Position numbers and translations under genes: made by a program. Under the pieces are notes generated by a model that was given only the letters and a program-made list of their open reading frames with translations, was not told the origin of the DNA and ran no database searches. DNA of 64,000 nt from an uncultured Odoribacter sp. (GTDB lineage: Bacteria > Bacteroidota > Bacteroidia > Bacteroidales > Marinifilaceae), in the NCBI GenBank assembly GCA_910589025.1, contig CAJURM010000007.1, positions 1-64,000 on the forward strand, in the 5' to 3' direction. Below are positions 17,966-26,900 of this stretch, piece after piece. How positions within the stretch are numbered: position 1 is the first letter of the stretch; every line of letters begins with the position of its first letter.

Positions 17966-19414
17966 TCATACCTGTCCCAGAATATCTACCAAATGCCGCC
18001 ACCACATTTCTACCGTCCGGATGTTCACTTTTTCGTCGGGTGAGTGTACTCCCCGCAGGGTAGGCCCAAAGGAAATCATGTCCATGCCCGGATATTTTTC
18101 CAGAAAGAGACCGCATTCCAGTCCGGCATGGATGGAGCGAACGACGGGTTCTTTCCCGAAGAGTTTTTTGTAGGAAGCGACCGCTATTTTCAGTATGGCG
18201 GAATCCGGGTCGGGCGTCCACCCCGGATAGCCTTCCCCATGCACGACTTTAGCCCGGGCCAGTTTAAATACGGAGGCAACCATTTGGGCGATGTTCATCT
18301 TCTCGGAAGTGATGTCACTGCGCTGGGAGGTGGTCACTACGACCGTATTTTCTCCCTTGAACTTCACGGAAGCCAGATTGGTGGAGGTTTCCACCATTCC
18401 CGGCATGCGGTAGCTCATGGAAAAAACACCGTGGGAACAGGCATATAGAGCATTCAACAGTCTTGTTGTCGACTCTGCCGTCAGGGTCCGGTCGGGAAGG
18501 TCTGCCGATTCCAGTTCCATTTTCAATCCCGGTTCGGTTATCTTCCACACTTCCTCCATTCCGGCCAGGTATAGATTGAAGTCTACCCGTATACTTTCTT
18601 TCTCTTTTTCGGGAATCACAATTGTTGCAAAGGCTTCGCGGGCAATGGCATTGCGTAAATTCCCGCCATCCATGCCGGCAAGAGCAACTCCGTATTTCTC
18701 ATTTATTTCCCACAGGAAGCGGTTCAGTATTTTAATGGCATTCCCTCGTCCTTTGTTGATGTCATCTCCGGAATGTCCACCCTGCAACCCTTTTACTGTC
18801 ACTTTTAAGGCAAAGGCTCCGCCGTCTGTCTTCCGTGTCTCTACGGGCATTTCGATGACGGTGTCTATTCCTCCGGCACATCCGATAAAGAGTTCGCCTT
18901 CGTCTTCCGAATCCAGATTAAGCAGGATGCGTCCTTCAAAGAATCCGGGTTTCAAGGCAAAAGCTCCCGTCAGTCCGGTTTCTTCATCTACGGTAAAGAG
19001 GCATTCCAGCGGACCGTGTTTGACGTCGTCAGAGGCTAATAAAGCCAACTGGGCAGCCATACCGATTCCGTCGTCAGCTCCAAGGGTAGTTCCCCGGGCT
19101 TTCACCCATTCTCCGTCCACATAGGGCTGAATGGGGTCGCGCTCGAAATCGTGACGGGTATCGGCATTTTTCTCACATACCATATCCATGTGGGATTGAA
19201 GCACCACAATGGGTGCTTTTTCCATACCTTCCACAGCCGGCTTTTTTATCAATACATTTCCCGCTTCATCCTGCCGGGCTTCCAGGCCTTGTTTTTGCGC
19301 AAAGTCCATCAGATAGGCAGCTATTTTCCCTTCTTTTTTCGAGGGGCGCGGAATGCGGCATATTTCTTCGAAATAGTGCCACAGGGGTTCCGGTTTTAAT
19401 TCTTGCAACAGCAT
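17966..19414 (-). CDS. pepD: Cytosol non-specific dipeptidase (aminoacyl-histidine dipeptidase, M20 family)
   Basis: PepD hydrolyses dipeptides, including Xaa-His, in the cytoplasm using two metal ions. The 482-residue length is normal. The N-terminus (LWHYFEEICRIPRPSKKEG) is typical. The expected M20 metal and catalytic positions are present: His75 in QSHMDMVC, Asp114 in LGADDGIG, Glu144/Glu145 in VDEETG, and an Asp in LNLDSEDEGE. A lid domain occupies the middle. The stop codon lies near 17966 with no obvious terminator. The gene is 10 bp downstream of the phosphofructokinase gene and is probably transcribed with it, although the two have no metabolic link. Confidence 0.95.
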   Translation of the reverse strand: MLLQELKPEPLWHYFEEICRIPRPSKKEGKIAAYLMDFAQKQGLEARQDEAGNVLIKKPAVEGMEKAPIVVLQSHMDMVCEKNADTRHDFERDPIQPYVDGEWVKARGTTLGADDGIGMAAQLALLASDDVKHGPLECLFTVDEETGLTGAFALKPGFFEGRILLNLDSEDEGELFIGCAGGIDTVIEMPVETRKTDGGAFALKVTVKGLQGGHSGDDINKGRGNAIKILNRFLWEINEKYGVALAGMDGGNLRNAIAREAFATIVIPEKEKESIRVDFNLYLAGMEEVWKITEPGLKMELESADLPDRTLTAESTTRLLNALYACSHGVFSMSYRMPGMVETSTNLASVKFKGENTVVVTTSQRSDITSEKMNIAQMVASVFKLARAKVVHGEGYPGWTPDPDSAILKIAVASYKKLFGKEPVVRSIHAGLECGLFLEKYPGMDMISFGPTLRGVHSPDEKVNIRTVEMWWRHLVDILGQV

Positions 19415-19424
19415 ATTGTTTCCG

Positions 19425-20642
19425 TTAATTGTTTTCCATTATCGTTTCCCACTCGTATTCCTGCGGTGAAGGCAGATAAGCCCGGGCCGCTTCGCGGTCG
19501 GCAGGCGTCAGATAGTAGAGCATATCGGTAAAGGTATGCCGTACTTCTTCGCGGTTCATATTGACCAGTCGGGTACGGATTTTTCCCTGTTCGTCTTCGA
19601 CATCGGAAAGGTATACCGGTATAATGTTTTGGTCTATATCAACAGCCACCATGCAGCCGCTGCATCCGGCCTCAAAAAGGGTCTTCACTCCCATTCCAAG
19701 CGTAGTGCAATAGGTCAGGTCGTAGGCACAGGGGTCGACACAGCGCAGGGAATAGCCCACTTCCACAGGACGGCTGATTATCTCCAGCCCCAGTTGCCGC
19801 AAGCGGGTGCGGATGATTTTATTGAGGATATGTGCTTTGCTGATGTCGCTCAGTTCGGGATGTCCGTGGGCATCGTATTCAAAAACGATGCCCGAAGCGG
19901 CAATATCTTCATCTTTCAGGAAATGGAATATGCCTTCGCTGATAACGGCAACGCCTGATTTTTGTCCCAGCAGGCGTCGTTTGACCATGGCCGAAATCAC
20001 CAGACGCACCACTTTGTCGACGGTGATTTCCGTTTTCTCAAACATCTCCGGAATGACAATCATGGCGGATTGTATACCTTTCCCTATTTCAAAGGCCAGG
20101 TGTCCGGCTTCCCGTCCCATGGACATGAGCACATACCAGTTTTGCGTGGTTGCGGCTTCGGCTTTGATTACTTTCCCGATGTGAATCCCCATCTCTTTGG
20201 CAGACATGAAGCCAAAGGTGGGTACACCTTCCGGAAGGGGCAAATCGTTGTCAATGGTCTTGGGCACATGGATGTTGCGAACCTGTATCTGATGGGCGGC
20301 CAGGAATTTTGTCAGCCGGTTGGCGGTGGAAGCGGTATCGTCTCCCCCCACCGTCACCAGTAATTCGATGCCATATTTGACAAACAGTTCCGTATTGAAA
20401 TCCGTATCCCGCGGTTTGAAACGGCTCATCCGGATCAGGGAGCCGCCACGGGTGAACATCCGGTCCGCTTTTTCAAAGGTGAGTTCTTCTATATCCGGAT
20501 TGGCATTCAACAATCCCTTATAGCCTTCATGGATTCCCAGCACCCGGAATCCTGCTTTCAGAAAGACTTTTGTCACGGTAGCCACGACCGTATTGATTCC
20601 CGGAGCCGGTCCTCCTCCGCATAATATTGCAATAGTTCTCAT
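19425..20642 (-). CDS. pfp: Phosphofructokinase, probably pyrophosphate-dependent
   Basis: The enzyme phosphorylates fructose 6-phosphate in glycolysis. The 405-residue protein has the family motifs: an N-terminal nucleotide/PPi loop (CGGGPAPGINTVV), GGDDT at residues 99-103, the substrate-binding PKTIDNDLP at 127-135, and MGREAGHLA. The second Asp in GGDDT, in place of the Gly of ATP-dependent PfkA (GGDG), is the accepted sign of pyrophosphate use, which would make the reaction reversible. It lies 65 bp downstream of glucose-6-phosphate isomerase, the preceding pathway enzyme, and 10 bp upstream of pepD. PPi use is inferred from this one diagnostic residue. Confidence 0.9.
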   Translation of the reverse strand: MRTIAILCGGGPAPGINTVVATVTKVFLKAGFRVLGIHEGYKGLLNANPDIEELTFEKADRMFTRGGSLIRMSRFKPRDTDFNTELFVKYGIELLVTVGGDDTASTANRLTKFLAAHQIQVRNIHVPKTIDNDLPLPEGVPTFGFMSAKEMGIHIGKVIKAEAATTQNWYVLMSMGREAGHLAFEIGKGIQSAMIVIPEMFEKTEITVDKVVRLVISAMVKRRLLGQKSGVAVISEGIFHFLKDEDIAASGIVFEYDAHGHPELSDISKAHILNKIIRTRLRQLGLEIISRPVEVGYSLRCVDPCAYDLTYCTTLGMGVKTLFEAGCSGCMVAVDIDQNIIPVYLSDVEDEQGKIRTRLVNMNREEVRHTFTDMLYYLTPADREAARAYLPSPQEYEWETIMENN

Positions 20643-20707
20643 AAACAGAATAGGAAAATGGGAAAAGGCGGTGCCTGTTTCCCATTTCGAATAAGCGATG
20701 ATTAGAT

Positions 20708-22036
20708 TTAAATTCTGGATTTTATGGCTTTGGAAGCCTCTTCGTATCCCGGTTTGTCCAGCAGGGCAAACATATTGTTCTTGTATGCCTCCACTCCCGG
20801 CTGGTCAAAGGGGTTGACGCCCAGCATGCAACCGGATATACCGCAGGCAAGTTCAAAGAAGTAGAACAACTGTCCGATGTATTCCGCCGTCAGTTCCGGC
20901 ATCTGTACCAGCATGTTGGGCACTCCACCGTCGACGTGGGCGATGCGGGTTCCCAGTTCCGCCATTTTATTGACGAAGTCCACGCGTTTTCCGGCCAGGA
21001 AGTTGAGTTTATCCAGGTTGTCTTTGTCCGAGGGGATTTCCACTTTGTATTTTGTCTTTTCAACGCTGATGACGGTTTCCATCATCATGCGGGGTCCCTG
21101 CTGAATGTATTGCCCCATAGAGTGGAGGTCGGTGGTGAAGTCCACGCCTGCGGGGAAGATGCCTTTGTGTTCTTTTCCTTCGCTTTCCCCGTAGAGCTGT
21201 TTCCACCATTCGGTGATGTAGTGGAGTTTGGGGTTGAAATTGGCCAGCAATTCAACGGCATATCCTTTCCGGTAGAGAGCAGTACGGGCGGCAGCATATT
21301 CGAGAGCGACGGATTGCTCATTTTCCAGGCAGTCTTTACGCATTTCAACGGCTCCTTTCACCAGTGCCTTGATGTCGAATCCGGCTACGGCGATGGGCAG
21401 TAATCCTACAGGTGTCAGTACGGAAAAACGGCCTCCTACGTTATCGGGAATAATAAAGGTTTTGTATCCTTCCTGGTCTGCCAGGGTACGCAAGGCCCCT
21501 TTGCTGGCATCGGTGATGGCGACAATGCGTTTTCCGGCTTCGGCTTTCCCGACTTTGCTTTCGAGCATTTCTTTCAGCAAACGGAAAGCAATGGCGGGTT
21601 CGGTGGTGGTTCCGGATTTGGAAATCACGCAGATTCCGAATTCTTTGTCCGCCAGGTAGGCCATGAGTTCGTGGTAGTAGTCTTCACCGATGTTGTGTCC
21701 GGCAAAGATGACTTTCATGGCGCTCTGCCCGAAGTTGTCAAAACTTCCTGCCAGGGCTTCAATGACGGCACGGGCACCCAGATAGGAACCACCGATACCA
21801 ATCACGACCAGTACCTGGGTTCTGCTCCGTAATTCGGCAGCTGTCTTTTCTATATCATTCAATTCTGCTTCGGTTATGGCAGCAGGCAAGTCCAGCCATC
21901 CGAGGAAGTCGTTACCTTTGGATGTACCGTTTTTCAGGCTTTTCAAGGCTTCTGCGGCCTGAGGAAATAAGGTATTGATTTCTTCTTTTTTCACGAAATT
22001 ACAGACCTGGCTGTAATCAAATTTGATTCTGTTCAT
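20708..22036 (-). CDS. pgi: Glucose-6-phosphate isomerase
   Basis: The enzyme interconverts glucose 6-phosphate and fructose 6-phosphate in the cytoplasm. The 442-residue length fits the short bacterial form. Visible motifs are IGIGGSYLGARAVIEAL (phosphate loop), SKSGTTTEPAIAFR, the second signature around GGRFSVLTPVGLLP, and the C-terminal active-site region DLHSMGQYIQQGPR. The start at 22036 begins MNRIKFDYSQV, close to family N-termini. It is followed after 65 bp by the phosphofructokinase gene, so two successive glycolytic steps are encoded together. Confidence 0.96.
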   Translation of the reverse strand: MNRIKFDYSQVCNFVKKEEINTLFPQAAEALKSLKNGTSKGNDFLGWLDLPAAITEAELNDIEKTAAELRSRTQVLVVIGIGGSYLGARAVIEALAGSFDNFGQSAMKVIFAGHNIGEDYYHELMAYLADKEFGICVISKSGTTTEPAIAFRLLKEMLESKVGKAEAGKRIVAITDASKGALRTLADQEGYKTFIIPDNVGGRFSVLTPVGLLPIAVAGFDIKALVKGAVEMRKDCLENEQSVALEYAAARTALYRKGYAVELLANFNPKLHYITEWWKQLYGESEGKEHKGIFPAGVDFTTDLHSMGQYIQQGPRMMMETVISVEKTKYKVEIPSDKDNLDKLNFLAGKRVDFVNKMAELGTRIAHVDGGVPNMLVQMPELTAEYIGQLFYFFELACGISGCMLGVNPFDQPGVEAYKNNMFALLDKPGYEEASKAIKSRI

Positions 22037-22104
22037 ACGTTTTATAATTATAGCACATAAATATTTTTATCCTTTCCGTCGTTTTTTTTCCCGGACGAAA
22101 GTGT

Positions 22105-22686
22105 TTATTTTTCCTTGTCTTTCAATAAATCCCTGAATTTTGACGCTGTTTCGTAATCTTCCTTCTGGATGGCTTCGTTCATCATTTTTTGTAATTCCTG
22201 TACGGAATAGTCGTCGAAACCGTTTTTTTCGACGTTCACCACGTTGTTGTGTATGCTCTGCTGTTCGCGTATTTCCTGGCTGACCAATACCCCGGCTTTT
22301 TGTATGATTTCGGGCGTTGTGTATAGTTCGCTTCCGTAGCGCAGTGCCAGGGCCACGGCATCCGATGTTCTTGAGTCTATGCGGATTTCCTCTCCGGAGG
22401 CCTCAAACAGCAGTTCGGAATAAAATATGCCGGCATCCAAACGGTATATCATTACCTCTTTCAGCTTCACGTGTAACTCGTCAGTCAGTTTTTTTATCAG
22501 GTCGTGGGTCAGGGGACGCTGGGTCTGCAATTTTTCCAACTGAATGGCGATGGACTGGGCTTCCGGCATACCGATGACGATGGGCATCCGGTGAATGTCC
22601 TGTTCATCGGCCAGAATCAAGGCATAGGCTCCGTTCTGAGCCATGCTGTATGATAATCCTAAGACTTTCAGTTTTACCCTGTCCAT
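22105..22686 (-). CDS. Bifunctional nuclease family protein (DUF151 plus UVR motif)
   Basis: The start is set at the ATG at 22686 (MDRVKLKVLGLSYS), which matches the usual family N-terminus; the longer frame adds 17 basic residues unlike the family. Residues 1-125 are the DUF151/BFN domain (PIVIGMPEAQSIAIQLEK, SRTSDAVALALRYG). Residues 150-190 carry a UVR-like helical motif (LQKMMNEAIQKEDYETASK). Plant and bacterial relatives have been reported to cleave DNA and RNA; the cellular role in Bacteroidota is unclear. It stands 68 bp upstream of pgi and 113 bp downstream of the serine dehydratase gene, on the same strand. Confidence 0.9.
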   Translation of the reverse strand: MDRVKLKVLGLSYSMAQNGAYALILADEQDIHRMPIVIGMPEAQSIAIQLEKLQTQRPLTHDLIKKLTDELHVKLKEVMIYRLDAGIFYSELLFEASGEEIRIDSRTSDAVALALRYGSELYTTPEIIQKAGVLVSQEIREQQSIHNNVVNVEKNGFDDYSVQELQKMMNEAIQKEDYETASKFRDLLKDKEK

Positions 22687-22799
22687 AATCCCGTTTTTGT
22701 TGTATCTCCGTCGTTCCCCTGCTCTCTCTGAGTTCAATGGTCTTTCAGGGTTCCGGCTATGTTAATAACGTTCGCAGTCTGTTTTGGTTTCACCAAAGT

Positions 22800-24041
22800 T
22801 TACATATTCAGGTTTTCCTGTCTTTTCTTCTGCTGGTCCTGTATTCTTTTGAGGCATACACGTGCTAAGCCTCCCAGGCTGGTTTCCCGGTATTTGGCCT
22901 GCATGTCGCGACCTGTTTCCATCATGGTTTTGACTACGTCGTCAAAGGATACCATGTGGCGTCCGTCGGAGAAGAGGGCATAGATGGCACTTTCGCGGGC
23001 TTTTTGCGCCACAAAGGCATTCCGTTCGATACAGGGTATCTGCACATATCCGCATACGGGGTCGCACGTGAGTCCCAGGTTGTGCTCAAATCCCATTTCC
23101 GCCGCATATTCGACTTGCCGGGGAGTGCCTCCCAATATCTGTGTCGCCGCACCGGCAGCCATTGCACAGGCTGTTCCCAGTTCTCCCTGGCACCCCACTT
23201 CCGCTCCGGATATGGAGCCGTTGCTTTTGACAATGTTTCCGATTAAGCCGGCAGTCGCCAATCCGCGGATGATGCGGTAGTCAGTCATGTTCTGGTCATG
23301 TTTCAGGAAATACATGACCGCAGGTACTACCCCCGAAGCCCCGCAGGTGGGAGCTGTCGTCACTCTTCCTCCTCCCGCATTTTCTTCAGAGGTCGCCAAT
23401 GCCGCAGCAAACAACATACCCATAGGCCGGGAGGAGCCTGCCGATTGTTGGGCTTTGATGTTGTAGGAGCTTGCCTTGCGTGCCAGTTTCAAGGTGCCGG
23501 GCAATACGCCTTCGTTCTCCAATCCGTTTTTTATGGTCTGCTGCATCTGTTCCCATACTTCGGCCAGGTAGTCAAAGATATCTTCTTTTTCGTGGGCCGC
23601 TACGTAGTCCACCAAGGTGCATCCTTCGTGTTTGCACCATCCCAGTATTTCGGACATGGTGGTGGCGGGATAGACTTCTTCGGAGTCAAAGGTCCCTTTT
23701 TCGTCCCAGAGAGCTCCCCCTCCGACGCTGTATACTTCCCAGGTGTCGATGATTTGTCCTCCTTTCAGGGCTTCAAAAAGCATTCCGTTGGGATGGCGCG
23801 GCAGGGTGATTTCATCCTGCCAAACAATCTCTGTCGCTTCCGGGCGACCGATTACTTTATGAATCACACTATCTGTTCCGTGTCCGCGTCCGGTTAAGGC
23901 CAAGCTGCCGTATAAGGTAACCCGGTATTTTTCCGCATCCGGATGTTTTGTTTTAAAAAATTCCGCTGCGCGGCTGGGTCCCATTGTGTGACTGGAGGAA
24001 GGTCCGTATCCCATTCTGAATATTTCCCTGATTGATTTCAT
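22800..24041 (-). CDS. sdaA: L-serine ammonia-lyase (iron-sulfur dependent serine dehydratase)
   Basis: The enzyme converts L-serine to pyruvate and ammonia in the cytoplasm with a [4Fe-4S] cluster. Both family domains are fused in one 413-residue chain. The N-terminal beta domain begins SIREIFRMGYGPSSSHTMG. The alpha domain has the cluster cysteines in APTCGASG and CDPVCGYVQIPC and the Gly-rich AEVGCQGELGTACAMAAG. It is moderately shorter than the E. coli enzymes. It would feed amino-acid carbon into pyruvate, in keeping with the alanine dehydrogenase and phosphate butyryltransferase elsewhere in the window. RNase P RNA follows upstream on the same strand. Confidence 0.95.
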   Translation of the reverse strand: MKSIREIFRMGYGPSSSHTMGPSRAAEFFKTKHPDAEKYRVTLYGSLALTGRGHGTDSVIHKVIGRPEATEIVWQDEITLPRHPNGMLFEALKGGQIIDTWEVYSVGGGALWDEKGTFDSEEVYPATTMSEILGWCKHEGCTLVDYVAAHEKEDIFDYLAEVWEQMQQTIKNGLENEGVLPGTLKLARKASSYNIKAQQSAGSSRPMGMLFAAALATSEENAGGGRVTTAPTCGASGVVPAVMYFLKHDQNMTDYRIIRGLATAGLIGNIVKSNGSISGAEVGCQGELGTACAMAAGAATQILGGTPRQVEYAAEMGFEHNLGLTCDPVCGYVQIPCIERNAFVAQKARESAIYALFSDGRHMVSFDDVVKTMMETGRDMQAKYRETSLGGLARVCLKRIQDQQKKRQENLNM

Positions 24042-24070
24042 GTTTTACGCTATGTTGTATTTTATAAAAA

Positions 24071-24425
24071 AATAGCAGGCCTGTAAGCCGGGTTCTGTAC
24101 CTTTTACGGTTTCTATCATTTATCTACTCTGCCGGTCACCCGGCAGCTCCAGCAACCTACCCCCCGACTCAGCCGGGAAAGCTTAAAACGTCGGTATACA
24201 TGGTCTTGCAACTCGTAAGACGTACGGCTACATCGGTTGCCCGACATACCGGTGGGCTCTTACCCCGCCTTTTCACCCTTATTCCGCAGACAAGTCTGCG
24301 GAACGGTTATTTTCTGCTACGTTACTATACCCTCGCGGATATCTTCCCGTTAGGAAGTACGATTCCCTGTGTTGCCCGGACTTTCCTCTCTCCCTTTCGG
24401 GACAGCGATAGAACGGCCTGCTATT
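24071..24425 (-). ncRNA. rnpB: RNase P RNA
   Basis: The RNA subunit of RNase P matures the 5' ends of tRNAs. The minus-strand sequence has the invariant 5' core GAGGAAAGTCC (24378-24388) and the 3' core ACAGAACCCGGCTTA (24084-24098). The ends pair as helix P1: GGCCTGCTATT (24415-24425) against AATAGCAGGCC (24071-24081). The length of about 355 nt and the helix pattern fit bacterial class A. It lies between yqgE and sdaA, ending about 30 bp before the sdaA start. The exact ends are inferred from P1. Confidence 0.95.
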
Positions 24426-24435
24426 GTTTTTGTTT

Positions 24436-25029
24436 TCAATTCATTTTCGGATTTTCCGGAAAATTCGCCCAGATTCTGTGTATTCCGCCCAGTTCTTCCA
24501 TTGATTTTCCCCACAAGTCGTTCTCAAAATCTTCGAAGAAACGCTCCATCGGAATACGTCCAACCATCCACGAACTTTCACTCAGCTCTTTTTTGAGCTG
24601 TCCGGCTTCCCAGCCGCTGTACCCTGCAAAAAAACGAATTTCCCCCGGCAGGATGTCCCCTTCTCTCAACAAGTATACCAAGTGTCTGAAATCTCCTCCC
24701 CAATATATCCCGTCTGCCACAGGCTGGGCGTGTAGGAGTTCCGGATGGTTATGCAGATAATATAACTGCTCCTGCTCTACGGGGCCGCCGATGTATACCG
24801 GTATATGAATTCCTTCCAGTTCGCTTACTACGTCGCATACGTCGTAATACATCGGCTTGTTCATCACGAAACCGATGCTTCCTTTTTCATCGTGTTCCGT
24901 GATGTAAACGACTGAACGGGAAAAATATTTACCCTCCAGAAAAGGCTCGGCAATGAGGATCTCTCCCGTTTTTATGTTTTTCCGGTTCGGTCGTATTTTA
25001 AATAAATCCTGAAACAGTTCGTCCACCAC
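24436..25029 (-). CDS. YqgE/AlgH family protein
   Basis: The family is widespread, cytoplasmic and of unresolved function. Recognisable stretches are GEILIAEPFLEGKYFSRSVV, GSIGFVMNKP, IYIGGPV-like VYIGGPVEQEQLYYLH and FFAGYSGWEAGQLKKEL. The frame extends to a TTG at 25053, but that codon lies inside a perfect -7 promoter element (25051-25058), so translation must begin downstream. The GTG at 25029 (or 25026) is preferred, giving about 197 residues. The stop is 10 bp from the 5' end of the RNase P RNA, so the two may share a transcript. Confidence 0.88.
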   Translation of the reverse strand: MVDELFQDLFKIRPNRKNIKTGEILIAEPFLEGKYFSRSVVYITEHDEKGSIGFVMNKPMYYDVCDVVSELEGIHIPVYIGGPVEQEQLYYLHNHPELLHAQPVADGIYWGGDFRHLVYLLREGDILPGEIRFFAGYSGWEAGQLKKELSESSWMVGRIPMERFFEDFENDLWGKSMEELGGIHRIWANFPENPKMN

Positions 25030-25050
25030 TATCCGTAATTTTGTTATTGG

Positions 25051-25058
25051 CAAAGATA
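25051..25058 (-). promoter_or_regulatory. -7 promoter element for yqgE
   Basis: The minus strand reads TATCTTTG, a full match to TAnnTTTG. A weak TTTC lies about 20 bp upstream. Transcription would start near 25044, which argues against the TTG at 25053 as the start codon of yqgE. Confidence 0.5.
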
Positions 25059-25191
25059 AGGACTTTTCGCCGAATAATGAAATATGAAGCCGGCGGATTG
25101 TGGAAGTGTGCCGGAAAACTCCCGTTTTTGTAAAAATAAAGGGTGGTTTTTATTTCTGTGAGTATTGTGCCCGTTTTTGGAAGCTACTTTG

Positions 25192-25199
25192 TATTTTTG
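25192..25199 (+). promoter_or_regulatory. -7 promoter element for the DUF4294 gene
   Basis: TATTTTTG matches TAnnTTTG exactly. The nearest TTTG (25176-25179) is only 12 bp away, so the -33 part is unclear. A start near 25206 would rule out the in-frame ATG at 25143. Confidence 0.45.
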
Positions 25200-25235
25200 C
25201 AGGAAAAGAGTAAAGATTTTCAGTTGGATAGAGAA

Positions 25236-25841
25236 ATGCTTTGGAGTGTCCGGGTGGTTCGGAAGATCGGGATGGTATTGTTACTATCTTTGTTTTGTAT
25301 GTCTTCTTATGCCCGGGATGGTGTTGTTCCACAAAGAACGGTTGCCGGAGATACGCTTCCTCATTTCCTGCTGGATGAAGTGAAGGTGAAGGGCAAATCT
25401 CCGCGCAAATATATCCGCAGGCAATCGCGTTTGGAATATCACGTAAGAAAGGTGTATCCCTACGCCTGCATGGCTGCGCGGAAAACCGAAGAGATAGACC
25501 GCCAGCTTGCTCTTGTTTCCACGCCTAAGGAAGGCAAAGAAATTATCCGCCGGGAATACCAGGGACTGATGAAGACGTTCAGGAAACCTCTGATGCGACT
25601 TAGTTTTACGCAGGGACGGATATTACTGAAGTTGATATACCGGGAAACCGATAATACGGCATTTTCACATATCCGGGAATACAAAGGCGGATTGAATGCC
25701 TATTTCTGGCAATCTGTCGCCCTTGTTTTCGGCAACAATCTGAAAGCCGGCTATGATCCCAAGGGGAAAGATGCTGAAATTGAAAAGATAGTGCTGAAAA
25801 TTAAATCGGAGGAAGAGGTAAGGAAAAATGGCGGAAAATAA
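25236..25841 (+). CDS. DUF4294 family exported protein
   Basis: The family is conserved in Bacteroidota and has no known function. The diagnostic stretch is KYIRRQSRLEYHVRKVYPYA followed by ARKTEEIDRQL. The chosen ATG at 25236 lies downstream of the -7 element and gives 201 residues with a signal-like hydrophobic segment (MVLLLSLFCMSSYA). A start at 25272 would make a more compact signal peptide. The protein is basic and probably helical, acting in the periplasm. It precedes holA by 37 bp on the same strand and may be cotranscribed with it. Confidence 0.82.
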   Translation: MLWSVRVVRKIGMVLLLSLFCMSSYARDGVVPQRTVAGDTLPHFLLDEVKVKGKSPRKYIRRQSRLEYHVRKVYPYACMAARKTEEIDRQLALVSTPKEGKEIIRREYQGLMKTFRKPLMRLSFTQGRILLKLIYRETDNTAFSHIREYKGGLNAYFWQSVALVFGNNLKAGYDPKGKDAEIEKIVLKIKSEEEVRKNGGK

Positions 25842-25878
25842 AAGGAAAAGAGTATTTTTGTGACAAATAGGGCAGTGT

Positions 25879-26889
25879 ATGACTTTTGAGGAAATTGTAA
25901 AGGATATTAAGGCCAGACGGTTTAAGTCGATTTATTTTCTGAACGGAGAAGAGCCTTTTTTTATTGACCGGATTACGGATTTGATAGAGAATGAGGTGCT
26001 TCCGGAGGAGGAGAAGGCTTTCAATCAGAGTGTGTTATACGGCAATGACATAAGTATGACTACGGTTACGGACACGGCCCGGCGTTTTCCGATGATGTCG
26101 CAGTATCAGGTGGTGGTGGTGAAAGAGGCTCAGAATATCCGCGATTTTGATAATCTTCTACCCTATATCGACCATTTTCAACCGACTACGATTTTGTTGT
26201 TTGCTTATAAGAACAAGAAGGCGGACAAGCGGAAGAATGTGTTCAAGAAGCTGAGCAGTTCGCCGAACTGCGTTTATTTTGAGTCTAACAAACTTTACGA
26301 TAATAAGATTCCGGACTGGATTATGGGCTATTGCAAATCGAAGTCTTATTCCATTACGCCCCAAGCTGCCGGTATTCTTGCAGAGAGTTTAGGTACGGAC
26401 CTCAGCCGGGTAGCCAATGAGATTGACAAGCTCACGCTGTTGTTGCCGGCAGGGGGTGAAATTAAGGAGAGTCTGGTAGAGGAGCACACCGGTATAAGTA
26501 AGGATTTCAATACGTTTGAGCTTCAGGCGGCGATTATCCGGAAGGATTTTCTGAAGGTCAACCGGATTGTCAATTATTTTGAAGGAAACCCGAAGAATAA
26601 TCCGCTCGTATTAACGATTGCCACGTTGTTTAAGTATTTTCTGAATCTGCTGACGTACCATTATCAGAAAAAGCTGACGCCCAATACGCAGGAGATGGCC
26701 CGTCTGTTGGGTATAAATGCGTTTTTTATGAAGGATTATCTGGAAGGGGCCCGGATGTACAGCGCAATGAAGTGCGCTCATATTATTTCCCTGTTGCGGG
26801 AGTATGATATGAAATCCAAGGGCGTGGGGAATGCCAATATATCGGACGGGCAGCTTCTGAAAGAGTTAATTTTTAAAATCATGCATTAA
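25879..26889 (+). CDS. holA: DNA polymerase III subunit delta
   Basis: The delta subunit opens the sliding clamp within the clamp-loader complex. The 336-residue length is normal. The N-terminus (FEEIVKDIKARRFKSIYFLNGEE) and the segment TDLSRVANEIDKLTLLL are characteristic. The AAA+ fold has no Walker A ATP-binding loop, as expected for delta. The C-terminal collar domain ends NISDGQLLKELIFKIMH. It is followed after 11 bp by gmhB, probably in one transcript. Confidence 0.95.
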   Translation: MTFEEIVKDIKARRFKSIYFLNGEEPFFIDRITDLIENEVLPEEEKAFNQSVLYGNDISMTTVTDTARRFPMMSQYQVVVVKEAQNIRDFDNLLPYIDHFQPTTILLFAYKNKKADKRKNVFKKLSSSPNCVYFESNKLYDNKIPDWIMGYCKSKSYSITPQAAGILAESLGTDLSRVANEIDKLTLLLPAGGEIKESLVEEHTGISKDFNTFELQAAIIRKDFLKVNRIVNYFEGNPKNNPLVLTIATLFKYFLNLLTYHYQKKLTPNTQEMARLLGINAFFMKDYLEGARMYSAMKCAHIISLLREYDMKSKGVGNANISDGQLLKELIFKIMH

Positions 26890-26900
26890 AACTGTTCGGG

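Noticed and set aside
17859..18221. A 120-codon leftward frame overlapping the 3' end of pepD
   Set aside because: It is out of frame with pepD and has no motif; pepD is clear.
24071..24425. Possible tmRNA or other structured RNA
   Set aside because: The conserved GAGGAAAGTCC and ACAGAACCCGGCTTA elements identify RNase P RNA.
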